A stretch of DNA of 64,000 bases from Tritrichomonas musculus (taxonomy: Eukaryota > Parabasalia > Tritrichomonadida > Tritrichomonadidae): positions 3,348,001 to 3,412,000 of the forward strand of contig JAPFFF010000011.1 in assembly GCA_039105265.1 (NCBI GenBank), given 5' to 3'. A program made the position numbers and the translations under genes. Each line of letters opens with the position of its first letter. Positions within the stretch are counted from its first letter, which is position 1. Below, one piece after another: positions 1 to 10,319 of the stretch. Under the pieces are notes generated by a model. It saw only the letters and a program-made list of their open reading frames with translations. It ran no database searches and was not told the origin of the DNA.

Positions 1-351
1 TTTCAAAAAGTTATTGTTTCAATACTTTATTTTGTTACCCACTTTCCACTTTTCTGAGCTATTACAAATAACTTTGTGTAAATTCAATAGAATGAAGTGA
101 TATGTTATCTACTTTTTCACGATGTTATCTACTTTTTCATGGATCTTTATAAAATTTCCTCTGAAAAAGAATTGATAATATTTTTTCAATTTTTTTGAGA
201 AAATTTATTCAATTTATTCACTTTTTCATAGAATTGTGTAAGAGATGAACATTATTTTATTGAGTTTAATAAAAAAGAGAAAATAATTTTATAGCCATAA
301 AGCTATAAAATCATTTGCAAAGCAATTTAAATAATAACTTTATATTTTTTA

Positions 352-599
352 TTAAGGTACAAATCCAGTACGTTTAGTAACCGCAATTTTTTTTGACATT
401 CTCAAAGAATAAGATGACATGTTAAATAAAAACCGATTATTTTCATACATTTCATATAACATGTCATACTGTTTATTTAAATTGTAAAATATGTGTCAAA
501 AACAAACCTAGTCAATTTAAACTTTTTCAGAGACATGCAACTATTCAAATAATAAACGTTCTCCTATTCAAAAAATAACGTACTGGATTTGTACCTTAA
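352..599. repeat. MITE-like element with 23-bp terminal inverted repeats
   Basis: The ends are perfect inverted copies: left 352-374 (TTAAGGTACAAATCCAGTAC then GTT) and right 577-599. There is no coding capacity. Two one-ended relatives start at 2,846 and 45,464 in this window, so this is a dispersed family. Each copy begins at TTAA, which would fit a TTAA-targeting (piggyBac-type) mobilising transposase; that is inference, since TTAA is common in AT-rich DNA. Confidence 0.75.
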
Positions 600-1106
600 A
601 AATCATAATGATAAAAGAGATAAATTTAGCAAGTTATATTAAAAAAATAGTCAATGATCTGCTTTTGAACTTATCTTAATACAAAGGATATCAAAAAAAA
701 CACGAGATATAGAATTTCTTAAGGAGTTTATGGAAAGATGAGATAAATTATTATTTACACAATACACTTATTTGGGCCTAAATATAAAAGCTCGCTGGGT
801 TGGGAAATACCGAAAGTATTTGTCTTCTTGCATTAGAATTGACTTCTAATCTGAAAATCTAAATATTTTCTCATTCCGTGAGAGAAAGAATGATCGCATC
901 ATGCATCTGAACTACTTTGTTCCATGGTAAGATGTGGTTGTTGTTTGGGTCTGTTCTGGGAGAGATATAGGTGCTTATCTGCTTATTTTCCTTTTTTATA
1001 AACTGACCGATTAATAAACCGCCAAAATATTCACAAAAAAATTGAGAACATTTTGTCCAAAAAAGTTTAAAAAAAAAAATCAATCAAAAAAATAGTTAAA
1101 GTGCCC
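600..1106. other. AT-rich spacer, no supported gene
   Basis: A 70-codon minus-strand frame (871-1083) lies in a slightly less AT-rich patch near 860-980. It has no ATG start, no recognisable domain and low-complexity composition. I see nothing else here. Confidence 0.5.
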
Positions 1107-1306
1107 CAAAAAAATAGGGGTCTCATTCAATAAAATAGGGGTCGACGATCAAGTTAAGAAAAAATTGAATATTTTTTCAGAAAATATAATTTTAAGAAAA
1201 AATTTTTTTTTCAAATATTTTTTTCTCAAAATAAATTTTTATTATCGTTTTCCCTTGAAATTAATTATTTTTTGAATCGACCCCCTATTTTTTGAATCGA
1301 CCCCCT
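1107..1306. repeat. Small inverted-repeat element with GGGGTCGA arms
   Basis: The left arm (about 1107-1146) carries two copies of an ATAGGGGTC motif. The right arm (about 1271-1306) carries two inverted copies (CGACCCCCTATTTTTTGAAT and a repeat of it). The interior is AT-rich and non-coding. It is probably a short non-autonomous element or foldback; no target duplication was resolved. Confidence 0.5.
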
Positions 1307-1700
1307 TTATTTCTCTCACTTTATATCTTTTACATTATACCTCATAAAAGAATTATTATAATTAATATAAAATTAGCAAATCCTAAATTTATATTTTTTT
1401 AATTAATTTTGTTCTACAGTGAAAATATTTTCTGCATATTAACATATTATATGTTGTAAAAAAAAACATTCAAAGTCTTCTGATAGATCCTAATGAAATA
1501 TATATTTATTTAGATATTGTATAGAATTTTTGATTTAATTTCATCTCATAAATTTTTAGGTGATGATCATTTTATCTAAATTGGCCATTTTATTGATTTG
1601 GCATAGTTTAACTCTAAATTAAAGATAAAAACAGAAAAACAACATGCATACTTTGCTAAAATTTATAAAATACAATCAATTCATTGGGAATTATTATAAT

Positions 1701-2403
1701 AAACTGGTTCTCAACGGTTGTACAAGTATTTGAGAGGAATTCAAATTTCGTATTTGAAATTTCGTTAATATCTAAATTTATAATGAATATTTATTTTATA
1801 TACTTTCATAATTAACAATATAATGTTTGATTAGTTATAATGATTAAATAAGTTATTTAAAATATTGTTAAATTGTGCATTTAATTGCTTTTTTAAATTT
1901 TCTTCAGAAATGAATAAACTTCTATACAATTTTTGAATGTAGATAAATATAAATTCATGGAAAGAAAATTTTACATCATTCAAATTTTCAAAAGAAAAAA
2001 TTATAATTGAATTCAAATCATTTTTATTTAGTATTCCTTAGAGAAAGCTAATCAGAATCTCGTGTATCATTAGTAAAAATGTTCCAACGCAACAAATAGA
2101 TGCAAATTACATGGCACTTTGGAGTAACTCAGAACGTTCCCATGATTAATGATAATCAAATTTCAAATAAATATAGGCTCATTACCAAACTATATAGCAA
2201 TTCAGCAATACTAGCTTACAAACTGTCATACATTTCCATTTCTTTTATTATATAAATCAAATCTAATCATAAATTCCTTTTTTTTATTCTTTTTTATTTA
2301 AATATGAAAAAACGGTTGTACAACCTAATTGAATTTTGAAAGTAGATAAATGTAAACTTTTGAATATCTCTCAATTAGTTGTACAACCGCTGAGAAGCAG
2401 TTT
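1701..2403. repeat. MITE-like element with about 45-bp imperfect terminal inverted repeats
   Basis: The left end starts AAACTGGTTCTCAACGGTTG. The right end, read on the minus strand, starts AAACTGCTTCTCAGCGGTTG, and similarity continues for about 45 bases. The internal 700 bases are AT-rich; a short minus-strand frame (1831-2016) lacks a recognisable domain. The family is unknown to me. Confidence 0.6.
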
Positions 2404-2845
2404 AATTAATTTCTGAATTTTTTTTTTTTAAATTTTAGGTAATGTATTGAATAGTTATATTAAACAAAAAGTTTTTTACCATTAAAGAAAAAAATATGAA
2501 GTATGATTTAGGTTGTCAAAAAAAAAAATCTTTCAAAAAACACTTTTAGTTCAAACAATTTGGTTGACTGTCGAAATATATTGAGTTGTTGTTTGTTTTA
2601 TACAATGAAATTCTTTATGATTGTTGAAAATGTTAAAATAATTTTTCTGACAACCAAGTATTGAATATTTGAGGGAGGAGATAGAAAAAACGAGTATTTT
2701 TATATGAGATCTCATAAATATTTGTGAAGGCTTCTAGAAAAAACGTATTTTCTTATTTTGAAATTAGTATTTTAAATATCTCATTAAATAATCATAAACA
2801 TAAAACACTCTATAATTAATATTTGTTTATAAACATAAATACAAT

Positions 2846-3005
2846 TTAAGGTACAAATGTAATACGTTATTAATTTGACCTGTGAACATTTATTATTTGA
2901 GAAGATCGCCCTCACAGAAAAAGTTAATATTTGAGGGGTCTGTTTCTGACACTTATTTTACAATTTTATTCAATTTTGTGATATGTTATATGAAATGAGT
3001 AAATA
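2846..3005. repeat. One-ended copy of the TTAAGGTACAAAT MITE family
   Basis: It starts TTAAGGTACAAATGTAATAC and runs parallel to the minus-strand reading of the element at 352-599, including the shared segments TTTCTGACACTTATTTTAC and GTTATATGAAATG. The other terminal repeat is not visible, so this is a truncated copy. Confidence 0.55.
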
Positions 3006-3719
3006 AAATTTACATTTTTTTAAATCAATTCTAGCCATTAAAGGTGTTCGAATTGCCAATCTCAAGATATTATCAACTATTTTGTCATTATGATATGAAT
3101 TCTTTATATGTAGATAGTATAAAATTTCAAATCTGAAATTTTATTAATATTTTTTCTATTAATACAAAAAAGTATAATTATATAGCATAGTTAAAAATTT
3201 TATAACTTAATTACAACAATATCTTTTGAAATTAAAGTTATTTTATCAATATATATGTATATACAAATTATAAAAATAATTATTCAAATCTTTTTTTCAC
3301 AATTTCTAAAAAAACTAAATATATGTATATATTATTTAATAATTAAAATATTGGTATTTATTAATATAGTCAATAATTTAATATAATAATATGTTTTTTT
3401 TTAAGAAAAAATCAATTTAAAGAAGAACGAGTCGACAAAAGTTTTTAGTTTTTTTATATGTTCTTCATTTTTTTATTTATTAGAAAATAAAATAAAAAAA
3501 AAGCCATGTTTTTCGAGTGGATTTGGAGATCTTATATGATGTTATCAATTTTTTGTATAGTTCATATCATTGATGATATGAAATTTATAATTGACCAATA
3601 AAGATGAGAATTTTTTGACCAAAAAGGTTAATTTATTTTTTTTTTTTTGTATTTCTTCCAAAGACACAAATAAACTCAACAAAATAACTAAATAAGAGTA
3701 GTTTACAAAACAATTCTTA

Positions 3720-4060
3720 GGTATATCCCAGCGCAACATGGAAAAGTAAACCATGCAAAGATAATTATTTTAGAATGTCTTTTCCTAAAGCTCAAACAAA
3801 TTCAAAAAACTCACTAAATAAGATCGTTTTACAAAATAATTCTTTTATTAATTCCAGTATGTTTTATTTTCCTTATAAACAAATAAATTATCGATAGTTT
3901 TTTCATCTGCCAACTATGTGCTGGAATTTGTACGATAGTTATTTTGTAAATCGCTTTTATTTAGTAAATTTGGCGAATTTGCTTGAGTTTTAGGAAAAAA
4001 TATTAAAAATGAATAATCTTTGCTTGATTTGCTTATCCATAATGTATAATCAACAATTAT
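3720..4060. repeat. Foldback (long hairpin) repeat
   Basis: The segment around 3720-3845 is an imperfect inverted copy of 3930-4060. Shared pieces include TTTTCCTAAAGCTCAAACAA against the reverse of TTGCTTGAGTTTTAGGAAAA, and TTACAAAATAA. A partial extra copy of the left arm lies just before (about 3640-3720). No protein is encoded. Confidence 0.5.
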
Positions 4061-4274
4061 AATGGAAAAAGTGATTTGAACGAATTGGGAATAGAATTTT
4101 TAATATCAATATGAAGAAAATTAGAAAACAATTTCCTGTATAAACTCATAATTTTCAAAATTTTGAAATTCGCCTTTTAGGTAAAAAAAAATTCGCCTTT
4201 TAGGTTAAAATAATTCATATCACTTGTGATATGAATATAAAAATTGGTGAATTTCGAGTTCTTCCTCATGAAAT

Positions 4275-5150
4275 ATAAATTACTTATATAATTATATTTA
4301 AAAATAATATATTTATAAAAATAAAAAAAAATTGTTTTTTGAATTAAGATAACCAGATTAGGATTCAATTTTTTTCAAAAAAATAATTTATTTTTATCTT
4401 AAATTCCTCTCTAAAAATATGTCTTTTTTATATTATATTTATCATTAATACTGTCATTTAAAAATTATATATTGAAAGAAAAATGATCTGTCGAGTGGAT
4501 AGAAGTTTCCATACCTTTACAGAAAAAGAATAAAAAAATAAGCTTTATCTATTTTCAAAATGAATCATTTTGCTGGAAATAGTGGTTTATTATATGATTT
4601 TTTTAAATAAATGTTAGATATAGCTTTATAATCAATGACAAAAAATCTTTAATACTAAAATAAAGTATTCAAAAGTGTTAGAAAAATAAAAAAAAAAGGA
4701 GAATTTTTTTTCGAACTTGAAACCTCGGGTATCCTCGAGATTTCCTCGGAAATTGAATACTTCGAGTAAATCGGGATCGAGAATGGCCGAGTAAAACGGT
4801 TATTTTACTCGGGTTTTCTCGGGTAAACTGAGTACGAGAGTCTCCTCGATCCCGAAATTATTTTCGGGGAGACTACTCTTACCCGTCCTCGAAAAGCAGA
4901 CCTGGAAATCAGAGAAAGGTATGGAAACTTCTATCCACTCGACAGATAATTTTTCTTTCAAAATATAATTTTTAATGATGGTATTAATGATAAATATAAT
5001 ATAAAAATGACATATTTTTAGAGAGGAATTTAAGATAAAAATAAATTATTTTTTTGAAAAAAATTGAATACTAATCTGGTTATCTTAATTCAAAAAACAA
5101 TTTTTTATTATTTTTTTTAGTTATATTATTTTTAAATATAATTAGGATCA
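4275..5150. repeat. Large inverted-repeat element with a structured GC-richer core
   Basis: The arms of roughly 190-240 bases (about 4275-4515 and 4915-5150) are inverted copies; the inner border is CTGTCGAGTGGATAGAAGTT on the left and its reverse complement on the right. The core (about 4715-4905) is much richer in CG and full of short inverted pairs, such as CGGGATCGAG with CTCGATCCCG, and a GAGTAAAA/TTTTACTC hairpin. It is probably a non-autonomous DNA element; the core could form stable RNA or cruciform structure. Confidence 0.55.
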
Positions 5151-5262
5151 ACTAAAGTATAGTAAGGCTTTTCTGAAGAACCTTCAAAAAGTGGAAATTA
5201 TTCAGAAAAAATAATCTAAATAAAATAATTGAAAAAACAAATCTTTTTATATTTTTACATAA

Positions 5263-5362
5263 TTTTTACCGAGACTACATACCGCCTAGCGGGCGTCGAG
5301 CGAGGCTGAGCGAAGCGAAGCCGAGTCGAGACCCCGCGGCTGGCGGTAAGAATCGGTAAAAA
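5263..5362. repeat. GC-rich 100-bp hairpin island
   Basis: The outer stem is TTTTTACCGA (5263-5272) with TCGGTAAAAA (5353-5362). Inner pairs TACCGCC/GGCGGTA and CGGG/CCCG follow in nested order. The loop is built of GAGCGAAG-like repeats. It stands out sharply from the AT-rich surroundings. It could be a short mobile hairpin or structured RNA gene; I recognise no family. Confidence 0.5.
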
Positions 5363-5645
5363 TAATTTATTGAATGATTTATTTTTTACACGCGAAAATT
5401 AAAAAACAAAGTTTACAAAGAAGAATAAAATATCTCTTTACAATAATTAACGCGTTTTTATTAAATATAAGGCTTTATTGCTCTTCATATTTGTATATAT
5501 TGAAATTTCTTATTAAAAAAAAAATTATCTTTTCATCTTGATCTATGAATAATAAGAAAATGAGAAAATGCTGTTCTCTTATTTAAAACATGGTTTGATG
5601 AAGCATGGTCTGTTTTTATTCAAAGAGTATTTTCAGAAAATAAAA

Positions 5646-6146
5646 TTATTGTGAGCTGGGTGTAGCCCAAGGTGAGGTTGATGGTTCACTAGCGGGTGGC
5701 AATTTAAAATTACTATTAGAATTCAAAATATCTTTTGATGGTAAATTTATTGGTTCATTATATTGATTATATTTTTGGCTATTATTGTTATTATTGGTAT
5801 TATTAGTTGCCATATTTGTTTTTTTATCGCATTGTAATTCTGGAAAGTATGGATATGGGCAAGATTCATTTTCATATAGCATTGGTGCATGATGATATTT
5901 CTTAAAAATTGGAAAAGGTTTAATTAATTGAACTTGTAGATTTTTATTATTAAAAATCAATCTACTTAATTCTTCAACGCATTTCTCTTTAGTTCCTGTA
6001 AATGCAACTGCTATTAAAAAATGATTGTCAAATCCAACTGAGATATCAAGAACGGAATCTATATGATCTTTAAGCTTATTGCGAATTTTATCATGTGAAA
6101 AGTTTGATGGGAAACCTTGTACTTTCAAAAAATAAGTATTATTCAT
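5646..6146 (-). CDS. RRM-like small protein with asparagine-rich tail (166 aa)
   Basis: I chose the ATG at 6146 because the frame upstream has only a non-ATG codon; an initiator-like TCATAT lies about 30 bases upstream on the coding strand. Residues 4-80 look like an RNA-recognition fold: a first beta strand (YFLKVQGFP), a helix (SHDKIRNKLKDHI), a strand (VLDISVGF) and a third strand with aromatic and hydrophobic residues (HFLIAVAFTG). Canonical RNP1 and RNP2 signatures are weak, so RNA binding is inference. An Asn run sits near residues 112-122, followed by a Pro/Ser-rich tail ending PWATPSSQ. No signal peptide or membrane segment is visible. Intact, single exon, host gene. Confidence 0.65.
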   Translation of the reverse strand: MNNTYFLKVQGFPSNFSHDKIRNKLKDHIDSVLDISVGFDNHFLIAVAFTGTKEKCVEELSRLIFNNKNLQVQLIKPFPIFKKYHHAPMLYENESCPYPYFPELQCDKKTNMATNNTNNNNNSQKYNQYNEPINLPSKDILNSNSNFKLPPASEPSTSPWATPSSQ

Positions 6147-6189
6147 CAAATAAGTCAATAATTGGACAAATATGAACAGAAAAATTGTA

Positions 6190-6355
6190 TAAAGGGGGCT
6201 GAATAAGAAGTCCCTAACCGCTCATAAGTAGCCCCCACTTAACTTTTCTCTGTTTTACAACTTTTTGAGTGTTTTATTAACTCAAAAAGTTGTACCTAGA
6301 GAATTAAAATATAAATGTAGCAGCTTTTTGAAATGCTTCTCCTTCAAAAAGCTAC
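6190..6355. repeat. Cluster of three hairpins upstream of the RRM-like gene
   Basis: Three inverted pairs follow in order: GGGGGCT (about 6193) with AGCCCCC (about 6228); ACAACTTTTTGAGT with ACTCAAAAAGTTGT (about 6256-6292); and GCTTTTTGAA with TTCAAAAAGC (about 6320-6352). They lie just upstream of the minus-strand gene at 5646-6146, so they could affect its expression, but they may equally be debris of a small inverted-repeat element. Confidence 0.4.
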
Positions 6356-7111
6356 TTCAATTTATATTTAATTATCTGTTTTATAACTTTTTGAGTATTT
6401 TTCAAAACCATTCAGGGAGATACACGAAGAATTTATCGATGCCTCTTTTGATAGATTCTTGATTATCTTCAAGCCCAAGCAAATTTTTGTTTAGAGATTC
6501 TTTCATTTCTCCCATAAGTCATATAATAATCAAATTAAATGAATAATTGCGAGTCATAATCAAATGAATTATAACATTTACTTCCAATTGATGACATTTT
6601 CAAACTTCCAATTTATATCTCACTAAACGATTTTTTGGAGACCAATTGTAGCTCAATGAAATAAAAGTAAGAGAAAGAAAGCCTACCGAACCATTTTTAC
6701 TACCAATTATCTACAGGGTTGGACATGCAAAATGGGAAAGCCTCTCAATCTTCTCAATCCACTTTTTAAAAACTTTTTTTGAATACCCTTTCAAACTGGT
6801 TATCGGCGTTTTTGTTTTTTCCCGCCAAAAATTGAATTAATTGCCTTACTATTTGGGAAATTTTGAATAGAAAAATATGATTTTTCGATTTTAAAAAAAT
6901 GTATTATTTATAATGTTATTTATTTATTTTTTTAAAAAAATAATTAAGTTTATAGAAAAAATTTTGAGATATTTACATTTTATTTTAGTTTTTTAGATTT
7001 ATTTTTTTGCCTTACTAAATGGGAATTTTGACACTCTAAAATTGAATGGTTTTGCCTTTCTAAATGGGAAACTTTCTGAGGAAATTTTGTATGATTTAAA
7101 AATTTATTAAT
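6356..7111. other. AT-rich spacer with a threefold short repeat
   Basis: No gene is supported. A motif of the form GCCTTACTATTTGGGAAATT recurs three times (about 6843, 7010 and 7052) in direct orientation with small changes. Function is unknown. Confidence 0.4.
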
Positions 7112-7260
7112 AACTCAGTAGTTAAGTATAGGCGGTGTCTCATACTTCGCCACCGCCTACACGCTTTGCCACCAAGCTCAGGTACACCCTCGCTTGGGCC
7201 TCAGCTTCCGGCCAAATACCTACTGAAAGACCTATCGTAAGTATACCCTATCTACATTAG
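7112..7260. repeat. GC-richer hairpins and left copy of a direct repeat flanking the next gene
   Basis: TAGGCGGTG (about 7128) pairs with CACCGCCTA (about 7152), and CCAAGC pairs with GCTTGG nearby. The stretch 7212-7257 (GCCAAATACC...ACCTATCGTAAGTA) recurs at about 7670-7717, so the small gene at 7346-7648 is bracketed by a roughly 45-bp direct repeat. Confidence 0.5.
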
Positions 7261-7345
7261 CTAATTTCCCACCCCCCGTCCCTCAAGTTCAAGTACATTG
7301 TCGTTTTTCAATATTTCTATTAATTTTTTATACAACACTATACAA

Positions 7346-7648
7346 ATGACCACACCATCAGATTTAAAGATTATGACCCAATATAAGCAGTTTACTCTAA
7401 GAAATCCTATTTATACTTCTCGTGAAACCCAACAAGTTTATGATTCCTTTAAAGACATCAGGACATGTGATTCTAATGGATATGTTATAATTGAGGTTTT
7501 GGACGAAAGAAACAAATTTAGTGGTTTTAGATATGCTAAGTTTAGACGTGCAGCTGTTTTGAAATACAATAATGATTATGATAGGGAAAGAGAAAAAGAT
7601 GCACCACGATATAGAAAGTTTGATGAGCACCATAAGATATTTGAGTAA
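7346..7648 (+). CDS. Hypothetical protein, 100 aa
   Basis: The first ATG is at 7346. The frame is open upstream, but only non-ATG codons precede it. The product starts MTTPSDLKIMTQYKQFTLRN, is rich in charged residues toward the end (DREREKDAPRYRKFDEHH) and has a central beta-like stretch (GYVIIEVLDERNKF). I recognise no domain. The flanking direct repeats (7212-7257 and 7670-7717) and the local composition, closer to the Polinton than to the surrounding AT-rich DNA, suggest it may belong to a small mobile cassette; this is inference. It could also be a chance frame. Confidence 0.45.
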   Translation: MTTPSDLKIMTQYKQFTLRNPIYTSRETQQVYDSFKDIRTCDSNGYVIIEVLDERNKFSGFRYAKFRRAAVLKYNNDYDREREKDAPRYRKFDEHHKIFE

Positions 7649-7837
7649 AAAGTGTTAGTATTATTTTGTTTGCCAAATACCCTCTGAAAACCTATCGTAA
7701 GTACACACTCTCTACTTTCACTATTCCACCAATGTCATTTCCAAGGTATGGAGTAGTTTTTGAGCTTTCTAATGGTGTTTTTTGAATTCTACACCCGAAA
7801 AAATATCTATATTCAATTAATTTCAAAGAAACCGAAA

Positions 7838-7858
7838 TTTTATATGCGAACTTTATTT
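7838..7858. repeat. Left copy of a 21-bp direct repeat outside the Tc1/mariner remains
   Basis: The sequence TTTTATATGCGAACTTTATT plus T is repeated exactly at 34161-34181, on the far side of the split transposase gene and in the same orientation. Tc1/mariner ends should be inverted, so the two copies are either subterminal repeats of the transposon or an older flanking duplication. They are 26 kb apart only because of the Polinton between them. Confidence 0.5.
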
Positions 7859-7905
7859 TTTAAAAAGTTACTATATCTCTCAAAAAGTTTAAAAAAAAAA
7901 TTTAT

Positions 7906-8607
7906 TTATAATAATCGATAAGAATCATGAATTTTTTTAACTTCTTTCCACAAGCCGTTTAAACATTCTCCATTGTGGTTCATGCATACAATGCATCTGG
8001 CTTGAAATGAAGAATTAATATTATTTATTACTGAAGTTGGAATATCATTCCATTCTTTAACTAATCTATCAAAAAGTTCATCTTGATCTTTGAATTTAAC
8101 ACGGGCCAATTTTCCCTTCAAAAAGTGCCAAAGTTGTTCTATTGGACTTAAGTCCGGCGATTTTGCAGGCCAATCAAGAACTTCAGGAACTATATCAGAG
8201 AGGACGCCCATTGTATATCTTGATTTATGAGGGGGCGCATTATCCTGTTGGAAGATGTAATTTTTTCCAAAATTTTTTTCTATATCTATAAAAAACATCA
8301 TTTATTGAATTCATCTTCCCATGAACTCGTAACAATTTTGTACGATAGCTGCCGGGGCCTATCCCTCTCCACACCATCACAGATATAGGGTGACCTTCTT
8401 TGGTGTAGAACGTTCAAGGAGGGAAGTGACCCCGTCGGCGCCATATTCCACCTTTTTCTAGATTTTCTTCGACAGTTGACTCATCTGTTATTATAAAGTT
8501 TGGAATATTTTCTTGAGAATAATTGGAAATTTTGGTTGAAAAGTCCATTCGTTTGATTTTATGATAGTTTGTTAAATTAGGTATCGGGACCTTTTTGAAG
8601 TATTTAA
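7906..8607 (-). pseudogene. Tc1/mariner transposase, catalytic (C-terminal) part
   Basis: This is the DDE domain of a Tc1-like transposase. The second aspartate is in QQDNAPPHKS and the catalytic glutamate in WPAKSPDLSPIEQLWHFLKG, with 34 residues between them (DD34E spacing). The first catalytic aspartate sits in the ITDEST patch near 8,480 in another frame, so the gene carries at least one frameshift and a stop between that patch and 8,301. The tail (FQARCIVCMNHNGECLNGLW) resembles the tail of the deletion relative at 56,026-56,184. The gene is cut at 8,613 by the Polinton; its N-terminal half lies at 33,734-34,079. Confidence 0.85.
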
Positions 8608-8613
8608 TTCCAT
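8608..8613. repeat. Target-site duplication (TTCCAT), left copy
   Basis: TTCCAT directly precedes the Polinton end and recurs exactly at 33728-33733 just after the other end. Six-base duplications are the hallmark of Polinton/Maverick integration. Confidence 0.9.
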
Positions 8614-8940
8614 AGTAGTGATGGGGTATCAATAATCGGGACCAGATAAATCCCCACTTAAAACGCCCAAAATGACCCATTTTTGGCCCCCTTCTAAATA
8701 TCAAAAATAGCATACACCCACAGCCACATATTTTGAACCTGCATTTGACACCACATTCGGACCCATATTCGGGGGCCACATAGAGTTCCCTATTTTTGAC
8801 CCATACTGCATACAACCCCAAAACGCCCATAAAACGCCCATATTTGGGCCCATACAAATTCCAAAAATAGCCCATATATGGCCCACTTATGAACCACTTA
8901 TGGACCACTTATGGGACCACCTATGGGACCACTTATGGAG
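8614..8940. repeat. Polinton I left terminal inverted repeat
   Basis: It matches the reverse complement of 33404-33727. Outer end AGTAGTGATGGGGTATC. The inner 60 bases (about 8880-8940) are a short tandem array of a CACTTATGGGAC-type unit of 12-13 bases, which is longer in the right repeat. Confidence 0.9.
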
Positions 8941-9082
8941 CAACGGAACTTCGCTCCTGAGGTCAACAAAGTTGTCCGAGGCTCCGCCGAGGCATTTCAT
9001 GCCGAAGCTAATGGAACAACCCATACTGAATTCCAAAAATAACGCGATTCTCAAACCAATTCAATTTTTTATCCAGTTAGAA

Positions 9083-9400
9083 ATGAATTCAACAACAGCA
9101 AACAGTGCATTCGTTGCCATGCCACAACTCTCCACTGTCGAAGCTAATGGTGTCAAACTCGATTACCTCGAACACGTCATCCTCAAGAAATACCCTAAAT
9201 GGAAATCCCTTGCATTCGATTACCACAGCGATGATGATTTCATGGACGATCTCATCGATACAATATCAAATTATGAAACTGATTTGGAATCCCTTCGAGC
9301 CAAAATCATAGATGGTGATAGCTATGATCGCAAGGAACTCGATTTGGGACGCATCAAGATGCTATTGAAAATACTCAGATTCTCATATGAATTTGCTTAA
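9083..9400 (+). CDS. Polinton I hypothetical protein, 105 aa
   Basis: The start is the ATG at 9083 (MNSTTANSAFVAMPQLSTVE). A promoter-like TCAATTTTTTATC ends about 10 bases before it and is repeated in front of the next gene. The product has a leucine-rich helix near the end (DLGRIKMLLKILRFSYEFA). No known domain. It is the first gene inside the left terminal repeat and reads the same way as the KilA-N gene 100 bases downstream. Confidence 0.6.
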   Translation: MNSTTANSAFVAMPQLSTVEANGVKLDYLEHVILKKYPKWKSLAFDYHSDDDFMDDLIDTISNYETDLESLRAKIIDGDSYDRKELDLGRIKMLLKILRFSYEFA

Positions 9401-9500
9401 GCTCTCAATCGCATCCGTATTTTATATTTTTGGACTCAACTTCATATGAGGTAATAACTAGCTGGTTCGCAATGCAACTCAATTTTTTATCGAATTCCAA

Positions 9501-10268
9501 ATGGAATCAACTGGGACAAACACATCAGTGTCAGCTGTTGTCGAACCAATCGATGATAAGTATGAATTCATCCAGTATAATGAGAAGCTCCGTTTGATAC
9601 ATTCCATTAAGGATGATATGTACCAAGCTCAAAGCATTCTCGTTGCATGTAATTCCAAGAAACAGCTTCGCCATTGGTTTGATAACAAATCAACACAGGA
9701 ATTACTCGAAAGTGGGTCCGGTAGAATTCTACCAGACCAGAAATTGTATGAAGATAGACCCAATTTGCCAAATGATTTGAAGGGTATGTATGTTCACCGA
9801 TTGCTGGTCAATCATATTGCAATGTGGGCATCACCATCATATGCATGGGATGTCATGCAATTATTGGATTCACTAGCTTCTCAGCAACGTGAGCAGATGG
9901 TTAACAAAATCAAGGACCTCACTCCAAGGGCGGTCCCCAAGGATCACAAAAATAGCTACCGATATATGATATGGCTTGAGGATCTTCCCAAAGATAAGGA
10001 TTCTGTGGTACTCCATCTCGTTCGTCGCAACAAGCATTCATGGAGGCAGGTCAGTAGGATATATAAAGATCAGAAGAAGCGCTGGATATTTATTGATGAC
10101 CTACCCATCGCAATGACCCCGAATGAAGATATCAAGCGAATGGCCAAAGCTATGTTCAAAGGGGATGATGTCACTGTAGGTGGTACTAGGATTACCATCA
10201 AAAGATCATGCCTTAATGATTTTCATACAGCAGTGGACAAATATTTCACAACCACAATGCAATCATAA
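9501..10268 (+). CDS. KilA-N domain DNA-binding protein (255 aa)
   Basis: Residues about 50-135 fit a KilA-N domain: a WFDNKST segment, then GMYVHRLLVNHIAMWASPSY, the G-x-YVH...IA-x-WxSP signature of this DNA-binding family of large DNA viruses, phages and Polintons. The second half (RYMIWLEDLPKDKDSVVLHL, then KRWIFIDDLPIAMTPN) resembles the C-terminal domains that accompany KilA-N in viruses. The start ATG at 9501 follows the same TCAATTTTTTATC motif as the previous gene. The gene contains one of three copies of the palindrome GGTAGAATTCTACC (9720-9733), so it could bind sites elsewhere in the element; that is inference. Confidence 0.8.
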   Translation: MESTGTNTSVSAVVEPIDDKYEFIQYNEKLRLIHSIKDDMYQAQSILVACNSKKQLRHWFDNKSTQELLESGSGRILPDQKLYEDRPNLPNDLKGMYVHRLLVNHIAMWASPSYAWDVMQLLDSLASQQREQMVNKIKDLTPRAVPKDHKNSYRYMIWLEDLPKDKDSVVLHLVRRNKHSWRQVSRIYKDQKKRWIFIDDLPIAMTPNEDIKRMAKAMFKGDDVTVGGTRITIKRSCLNDFHTAVDKYFTTTMQS

Positions 10269-10319
10269 GTACGAAGTACATTCGTCAAAACTCGAAAATA
10301 ATATTTTATTTTTGCATAA

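Noticed and set aside
871-1083. 70-codon minus-strand frame
   Set aside because: No ATG start, low-complexity start, no domain and no supporting neighbour.
8414-8908. 164-codon minus-strand frame crossing the Polinton edge
   Set aside because: Part is transposase sequence and part is translation of the terminal repeat (MGYFWNLYGPKYG-like), so it is not a gene.
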